Positions 59,683-64,000 of a DNA stretch of 64,000 nt are shown here, piece by piece. Made by a program: the position numbers and the translations under genes. The DNA is from a virus: the IMG/VR virus record IMGVR_UViG_3300028840_008184, positions 1-64,000 of that record, one strand, 5' to 3'. Position 1 is the stretch's first letter; each line of letters opens with the position of its first letter. The notes below the pieces were generated by a model. That model was not told the origin of the DNA. It was given only the letters and a program-made list of their open reading frames with translations, and did no database searches.

Positions 59683-60424
59683 AACTTTCCTTTTCCTCTA
59701 ATTTAGAAAGCAGATTTTCCAAAGGGTGTGTTCTAAGATATTGATCTATATCCTTAATGTCCTTGGGAAACGGGTTTGCCGCTCGCAGTGTGATTCCATC
59801 ATATTGTCTTCTGTTGACTATTTTGGTGGCCTTTTCCTGTGCATCTTCTTCGTTGTCCAGCAAAAGAACAATGCTGTCTGTATAGCGAGAGAGCAAAGCT
59901 ATGTGCCTTGCGGATAGGAACGAGCCACAAGTGGCCGCAACGTTCTCCATGCCCTTCTGATGCGGCATAATTACGTCGTAGTATCCTTCTACCACATAAA
60001 CTTTGTTTTCCTTGATTACGCTGTCCTTCGCAAAGTTGAGGCCATACAAGTGTTGAGTCTTTGGATAGACTGAGTTCATGTATTTGGGGATGCCCTGGCG
60101 GTCTCTCTCCTCTTCAGACATCATTGTTCTGCCCGCTAGTGCTACATAGTTCCCATATACATCTCTGATAGGCATCACCAGGTTCCAAAGCCTAAACATA
60201 CTCTTAGACGCATGCTTAATAAGACCCGCTGCTCGTAGCTCCTTGGGATCTACTATTTCAAACAATTCCCTCAAATCATGAGGGAATAGTCCAATCTGAA
60301 ACTTCTCAATAGAATCAAGAGTAAGTTGCCTCTTCTCCGTCAAATATTTTAAAGTCTTGTCATCTTTCAGCAGCCTTTTCCGACAAAATTTCGCCACTTG
60401 CTCAACAATTTTGTCTTGTTCCAC
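59654..60424 (-). CDS. DnaG-type primase core (TOPRIM) without zinc domain
   Basis: 256 residues from a GTG (AGAGG 5 nt upstream). N-terminal fold motif KYLTEKRQLTLDSIEKFQIG followed by LF, then MPIRDVYGNYVALAGR. TOPRIM catalytic region: KVYVVEGYYDVIMPHQKG (Glu), then VAATCGSFLSARHIALL and IVLLLDNEEDAQ (DxD-like metal site). It lacks the N-terminal CHC2 zinc domain and the helicase-binding domain of cellular DnaG. A separate zinc-ribbon protein is encoded immediately upstream with zero gap, so the zinc function may have been split off. Confidence 0.88.
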   Translation of the reverse strand: MEQDKIVEQVAKFCRKRLLKDDKTLKYLTEKRQLTLDSIEKFQIGLFPHDLRELFEIVDPKELRAAGLIKHASKSMFRLWNLVMPIRDVYGNYVALAGRTMMSEEERDRQGIPKYMNSVYPKTQHLYGLNFAKDSVIKENKVYVVEGYYDVIMPHQKGMENVAATCGSFLSARHIALLSRYTDSIVLLLDNEEDAQEKATKIVNRRQYDGITLRAANPFPKDIKDIDQYLRTHPLENLLSKLEEKESYDNVEPLWE

Positions 60425-60754
60425 TTATTCCTCTTTTTCTTCATCTTCCAAGTGCATCTCCAAGCCTTTTAGAAATGCGGCAGTCACCCGAACTTGCGTT
60501 CCGCAAGTCTTACAGAACGCCTGACCATTTTCGATATAGAGTGGCCTGCCCGCTCTACACTGGTGGCACTGTGCCTGGAAGGCCGTCTTAGGGCTGCGCA
60601 TAACTTGCTTGGCATCCTCAAGCGCCTTCTTGATAAAACTTGTGATTCCCTCAATTGGATTCTCACATGCTTCACAAATCACCTCGCCGGTTGCTTTGTT
60701 AAGCTTTGCTTCAGTTTGCTGTAGGCAGCCTTTCTTCGTGCAGTTAATTAACAT
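60425..60754 (-). CDS. Zinc-ribbon protein preceding primase
   Basis: 109 residues. Two cysteine pairs at the N-terminus (CTKKGC ... CEAC) and two more in the middle (CHQCRAG ... CKTCG) form two zinc ribbons. An acidic tail follows. The stop codon directly abuts the primase GTG start, and its own start overlaps the recA stop by 1 nt, so the set is translated together. It may serve as primase zinc partner or a transcription factor. GAGGAGG upstream. Confidence 0.72.
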   Translation of the reverse strand: MLINCTKKGCLQQTEAKLNKATGEVICEACENPIEGITSFIKKALEDAKQVMRSPKTAFQAQCHQCRAGRPLYIENGQAFCKTCGTQVRVTAAFLKGLEMHLEDEEKEE

Positions 60755-61860
60755 TACTCTTCCTCCTCTATTGGTTCCTCTGCTTTTGCACCAGAGGCTC
60801 TTGCTTCATTAGCCTTTTGAACAAGTTCCTCAGTAATTCCCTTTTGTTCAATATAATCATAAAAGTTTTTCTTTCCCTTTATCTTCTGGTCGCCATATTC
60901 ATACATCACATTGTTTGGTCTTACCACTACTCCATATTTTATAGCCAAGTCCGCCGCTTCAATGTGTCTATTGGTCAAACCCTCTGTATATCTAATATCA
61001 AACTCCCCAGAACGGAAAGGGGGCGCAACCTTATTCTTATCTATACGAGCCTTTACTCTGTGGCCAACTTGCACATCACCTTCCGTAATCCTAGTGTCAG
61101 CGGACGACAAGGGCAAGAAGTGAACCATTACAGAGCAGTAGTGCTTCCAAGCAGAGCCGCCCGTTGTGGTGGTTGGATCGCCCCACATCTTACCAGGGTC
61201 GGTCCTAACTTGATTGATGGCGATGAACACAACTCCGGTCTCAGACAGCAATGGCGTTAGTTTCCTAAGCTCTGGCGGCAAGAATCTTCCCATCAGGGCC
61301 ATGTTGTTTTTACCAGACACGCTCGCTAGCTCCATCGGAGGAGCCACAGCAGCTATACTGTCCAATATAATTAGGCCAAGCCCCGACTCCTCTGCGCCGC
61401 CCTGAACTCTAACCAAATCCAGAAGGCCAGGTTTCAGTTTATTTTTGCCTGGTTCCTTATGCGGAACTCCACATAGCCTAGAGAATATCTTTGCGCCGTT
61501 ATTTTCTTTATACAATATCAAACGATCAGGGCTTGTATCCACTCCAAGTAGCTTGGCCCAATCCATATCGAAAGTATATTCTGCGTCTATAAAGAGAACA
61601 TAGTTTTTTGGATCCTTCTGCTGCCACTCTCTAGCGGCCATGAGACTCATGAGAGTCTTGCCGCTGCTCTCTTTTCCGGCATACTGAGTAATCCTGCCCA
61701 TGGGCAAGCCACCAACCCCCAGGGCGTCATCTACGGCTGGGCTCCCTGATGTTATTGCTTTTACATCAGCAATCAGGTCGTCATCTCCTCTATAAAATCC
61801 ATCATCTCCATATTGTTTGATCATCTCGGACCATAGTGCTTCTACTTTGCTTTTAGCCAT
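60754..61860 (-). CDS. recA: RecA-family recombinase
   Basis: 368 residues. Strand-exchange ATPase for recombination and replication restart. Walker A GKESSGKT (about 57-64), Walker B LGLIILDSIAAV, the L2-like AINQVRTDPGKMWGDPTTTT region and GGSAWKHYCSVMVHF. It is closer to bacterial RecA than to T4 UvsX, judged from the GGxxxGRITQYAGKE and INQVR segments. The acidic C-terminus (EEPIEEEE) is typical. It is coupled (1-nt overlap) to both neighbours. Confidence 0.93.
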   Translation of the reverse strand: MAKSKVEALWSEMIKQYGDDGFYRGDDDLIADVKAITSGSPAVDDALGVGGLPMGRITQYAGKESSGKTLMSLMAAREWQQKDPKNYVLFIDAEYTFDMDWAKLLGVDTSPDRLILYKENNGAKIFSRLCGVPHKEPGKNKLKPGLLDLVRVQGGAEESGLGLIILDSIAAVAPPMELASVSGKNNMALMGRFLPPELRKLTPLLSETGVVFIAINQVRTDPGKMWGDPTTTTGGSAWKHYCSVMVHFLPLSSADTRITEGDVQVGHRVKARIDKNKVAPPFRSGEFDIRYTEGLTNRHIEAADLAIKYGVVVRPNNVMYEYGDQKIKGKKNFYDYIEQKGITEELVQKANEARASGAKAEEPIEEEE

Positions 61861-62822
61861 TATTTTTGTTCTCCTTTTTCTAATGATTTTTTAAGCTTAC
61901 TGAGCAATTCGGTTTGTTCTTCAGTGAGATTTTTGGGCAATTCTATTTTAACTTCTATTAGGTGATCACCCCAATGGCCAAATTTATCCTTCATACCTCC
62001 GTCTTTAATTCGTATGACTGAGCTGGGTTGTGTGCCTGGAGCAATCTTTAGTTTCTTTTTACCTCCCAGAGTTTTTATTTCTATCGTATTTCCAAGTAAA
62101 GCATCAAACATACTTATTTTTAGTGAACTTAATATATCAGATCCATTATCCATCAGGCGGAACTCTTTGTGCGGAGCGTATATTACCACAAAGTCAATTT
62201 CTTTCGTGGCTGGTATTACCTGACCATACGCTGTGCCCGCAGGGATCGAGATTTCTATTTCATCTGAAACAATCTTGCCCCCACGACCATTGCACTCTTC
62301 ACAATGACCCTTAACTTCTTTACCCATGCCCCTGCAATATCCGCAGGAGCTTCGCATCTTAATGACACCCCTATCTACAATCTGCTCACCAAGTCCGTTG
62401 CAATTAGGGCAGTTCTTGTCTCCAAAGAGGATGCCCTGGGTGCATTTATCGCAATTAACCGTAGTGTCTATCCTAACCTTCTTCTTGCCGCCATTAAAAG
62501 CATCTTCCATGGGGACGGCAATATTTGCCGTTCTTTTCCGTTGTCTTCTAACTCTTGGGTTTTGAAACGGGCTTTGAAAGCCAAAACCCCCAAATGTTTG
62601 ACTAAACAGATCGTTTAAGTCTTGCATGGGGTTAGGGCCATGAACCGTGCCATTCTTAATCGAATCATAAGCGGCATTGATTTCTTTGAACTTTTCTTCT
62701 GCGTCCTTGCTTCCCTGATTCTTATCAGGATGCCATTTCTGGGCAAGCTCTTTCCAAGCTTTCTTGGCATCTTCCTTAGAGGCTCCTGGGCTCAAGCCTA
62801 GCACTTTATACGGATCTTGCAT
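61860..62822 (-). CDS. dnaJ: DnaJ (Hsp40) co-chaperone
   Basis: 320 residues with the complete type I architecture. J-domain (DPYKVLGLSPGASKEDAKKA; HPD at about 30-32 in KWHPDKN). Short Gly/Phe-rich linker (FGGFGFQSPFQ). Four zinc motifs at about 122-180 (CDKCTQG, CPNCNGLG, CGYCRGMG, CEECNGRG). The C-terminal client domain follows (LGNTIEIKTLGGKKKLKIAP). Phage-encoded DnaJ is uncommon; it probably recruits host DnaK for protein folding or replication. The start is inside the RuvC-like gene's end (17-nt overlap). Confidence 0.95.
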   Translation of the reverse strand: MQDPYKVLGLSPGASKEDAKKAWKELAQKWHPDKNQGSKDAEEKFKEINAAYDSIKNGTVHGPNPMQDLNDLFSQTFGGFGFQSPFQNPRVRRQRKRTANIAVPMEDAFNGGKKKVRIDTTVNCDKCTQGILFGDKNCPNCNGLGEQIVDRGVIKMRSSCGYCRGMGKEVKGHCEECNGRGGKIVSDEIEISIPAGTAYGQVIPATKEIDFVVIYAPHKEFRLMDNGSDILSSLKISMFDALLGNTIEIKTLGGKKKLKIAPGTQPSSVIRIKDGGMKDKFGHWGDHLIEVKIELPKNLTEEQTELLSKLKKSLEKGEQK

Positions 62823-63423
62823 CTTTCAACTCCAGAACACATGCCCAAGCGGCTGCAATTCCATCAGCCTCGTCATAAGCTTCTTTGGCTACATTGCCCT
62901 TTCTATTTATGAGTGTTTCAAATGTCGGTTCCAGTTTGTCGATAATCAGATCTGGTATTCCTTCTTTTTCTATCTTCTTGGGAAGCTTACAAGCATTCTT
63001 GATAATCTTTCTAATCGTCTGGGACGGATAGAATATAATCTCTGCATCGCTATTTTTATGAGCAGAGAGGGCTGCGACTCTGTTGAACGTAGCTAAAATC
63101 GTGATTGTCTTTGCCTGAGACTTCCCTTTCATGAATAACAATATGTCTTCTATGGAAACGTGCGTGGGCTCAAGCTCCTCGCACAGGGTCTTTATAGTTT
63201 CATAGACGCCATCCAGTCGCTCTATAAGTCCATGTTTGCTGTCGAGCGGCTTGATATGGCCATAAGCTAATAGATGGGGCTCGTCGTTCAAGTCAACAAG
63301 ACCCCATCCAATTGTAGATGAACTACAATCTAATCCCAATACTTTAATGTCAGCTTTAGAATCGGCTACTTTAACGAGCCGACTCTTTTTTATACATTTC
63401 TCTTCTTTTTCTAATTTCCTCAT
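62806..63423 (-). CDS. RuvC-like Holliday junction nuclease
   Basis: 205 residues as drawn. RNase H-fold acidic residues are visible: KVLGLDCSSSTIGWGLVDL (first Asp), HVSIEDILLF (Glu) and EAYDEADGIAAAWACVLEL (final Asp pair). This is typical of RuvC-type resolvases, in phages used to trim branched DNA before packaging. The first 15 residues overlap the upstream gene by 53 nt with a poor ribosome site, so the true start may be later (around KVLGLDC), but no ATG lies there. Confidence 0.85.
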   Translation of the reverse strand: MRKLEKEEKCIKKSRLVKVADSKADIKVLGLDCSSSTIGWGLVDLNDEPHLLAYGHIKPLDSKHGLIERLDGVYETIKTLCEELEPTHVSIEDILLFMKGKSQAKTITILATFNRVAALSAHKNSDAEIIFYPSQTIRKIIKNACKLPKKIEKEGIPDLIIDKLEPTFETLINRKGNVAKEAYDEADGIAAAWACVLELKDARSV

Positions 63424-63808
63424 TAATATCTAATCTGTGAAAGACTCCCATGGTTTTACCTTCTAAGACCCTTTTATCATACAACCTTTTCATATTAACT
63501 ATATCATTGACGCGCCTCTGGTCGATATTACCACACCTCTCAACCTCGGGCTCTACTTTGCACAGCTTAGAAAGAGCATCAATTATATAATCCCTATGTT
63601 CGCCAGACATAAATTCAAGTAGATTATCTATGTGTTCCCATTTACTCCAATAAGAACTCACTCTTTCTTTTGCTTTGGACATCTTTTTGTCCCAAGTTTC
63701 CTTGTCGTCATCAACATTTAGGTCGCTGATCAATGCCTTCATAAATTCTTCAAACATCTCTCTTTCGTTTTCCCACCTTCTCATTTCTTCTATCCAATTG
63801 TCAGACAT
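63371..63808 (-). CDS. Hypothetical FHR(L/I)D-motif protein
   Basis: 145 residues from MSDNWIEEMRR (AAGGTG 6 nt upstream). Acidic helical N-terminal half (EMFEEFMKALISDLNVDDDK), basic C-terminal half. The segment MKRLYDKRVLEGKTMGVFHR then LDINEE is matched in the truncated upstream gene (AKRDSDKRHIKKGSIGCFHR then IDPEEG), so the two are tandem paralogues. No family recognised. Confidence 0.65.
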   Translation of the reverse strand: MSDNWIEEMRRWENEREMFEEFMKALISDLNVDDDKETWDKKMSKAKERVSSYWSKWEHIDNLLEFMSGEHRDYIIDALSKLCKVEPEVERCGNIDQRRVNDIVNMKRLYDKRVLEGKTMGVFHRLDINEEIRKRREMYKKESAR

Positions 63809-63809
63809 C

Positions 63810-64000
63810 TCAATCACCTTCTTCGGGGTCTATTCTATGAAAGCACCCTATACTACCCTTTTTTATATGTCTTTTATCACTATCTCTTTTTGCATTGATA
63901 AGCTTATCTATAATCTTTTGATCCACAACACTGTCAAAGGATTCCATGCGATTCGCAAAGTCGGCTATTTTCAACAAAGTTTCTTCGACATTTTCTACAT
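63810..64000 (-). CDS. Partial FHR(L/I)D-motif paralogue
   Basis: The C-terminal 62 residues of a gene running off the right edge, ending GCFHRIDPEEGD with TGA at 63810-63812. The C-terminus matches that of the next gene at the K..G.(G)..FHR.D motif. The final bases provide the ribosome site (GAAGGTG) of the next gene. The visible helix (LLKIADFANRMESFDSVVDQ) recalls a degenerate hairpin tag. Confidence 0.75.
   Translation of the reverse strand, partial: VENVEETLLKIADFANRMESFDSVVDQKIIDKLINAKRDSDKRHIKKGSIGCFHRIDPEEGD

Noticed and set aside
1-64000. Search for Ku, which usually partners LigD
   Set aside because: No protein here resembles Ku. It may be elsewhere in the genome or absent.

Overview
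The window is one contiguous piece of a large tailed double-stranded DNA phage (Caudoviricetes). It carries the hallmark genes: terminase large subunit, portal, a prohead-protease/scaffold fusion, an HK97-fold major capsid protein and tail-fibre-like proteins. It also carries a replication/recombination block (RuvC-like nuclease, DnaJ, RecA, a zinc-ribbon protein, a DnaG-type primase core and a sigma-region-4-like regulator). Every convincing gene is on the minus strand, so transcription runs from position 64000 towards 1. Genes are tightly packed, often overlapping or abutting, with strong AGGAGG-type ribosome sites. No tRNA, CRISPR array or insertion sequence was seen. The size and number of unusual fusions fit a jumbo or near-jumbo phage. 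A Firmicutes-type lipoprotein weakly suggests a Gram-positive host.

Layout in the direction of transcription. 64000-59143: two small FHR(L/I)D-motif paralogues, RuvC-like nuclease, DnaJ, RecA, zinc ribbon, primase and sigma-like regulator, ended by a strong terminator at 59090-59123. 58847-53881: three virion-type proteins, one with a tandem cysteine array, ended by a hairpin terminator. 53815-39594: packaging and head genes (possible small terminase, scaffold-like protein, CCA-adding-enzyme-like protein, a membrane-anchored protein, cupin-containing protein, TerL, portal). 39587-29163: a 3474-residue multidomain protein holding ATP-dependent DNA ligase, LigD-type polymerase/primase and LigD-type 3'-phosphoesterase modules. 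These are interleaved with nucleotidyltransferase, lysozyme/transglycosylase-like, ASCH-like, DJ-1/PfpI, zinc-ribbon, ParB-like and possible ADP-ribosyltransferase-like modules. 29113-19358: more head-type proteins, including a metallopeptidase plus dual-specificity-phosphatase fusion, and the protease/scaffold fusion. 19295-10400: a cluster with peptidoglycan-binding and hydrophobic segments. 10302-1: major capsid protein, then individually promoted structural and fibre genes rich in the tripeptide DGY, a cold-shock protein and a lipoprotein.

Three patterns tie the window together. (1) A helical-hairpin motif of the form LA..LD..G....A..ID..I occurs at least 13 times in 10 genes. (2) A short motif, hydrophobic-x-K-x-A, recurs near domain boundaries in most large proteins and also near the N-termini of the capsid protein and in the portal. 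I infer that (1) is a prohead-targeting or scaffold-binding tag and (2) the cleavage site of the phage maturation protease. In that reading the giant protein is a polyprotein cut into enzymes inside the capsid. (3) A nine-base motif, CTAYYAATA on the coding strand, sits 35-80 nt upstream of start codons in eight intergenic gaps, often just after a terminator. It looks like a phage-specific late promoter resembling the T4 TATAAATA type.

A run of 11 A residues at 18630-18640 joins an upstream gene to an 82-residue reading frame with no start of its own, so either transcriptional slippage or a sequencing indel is involved.
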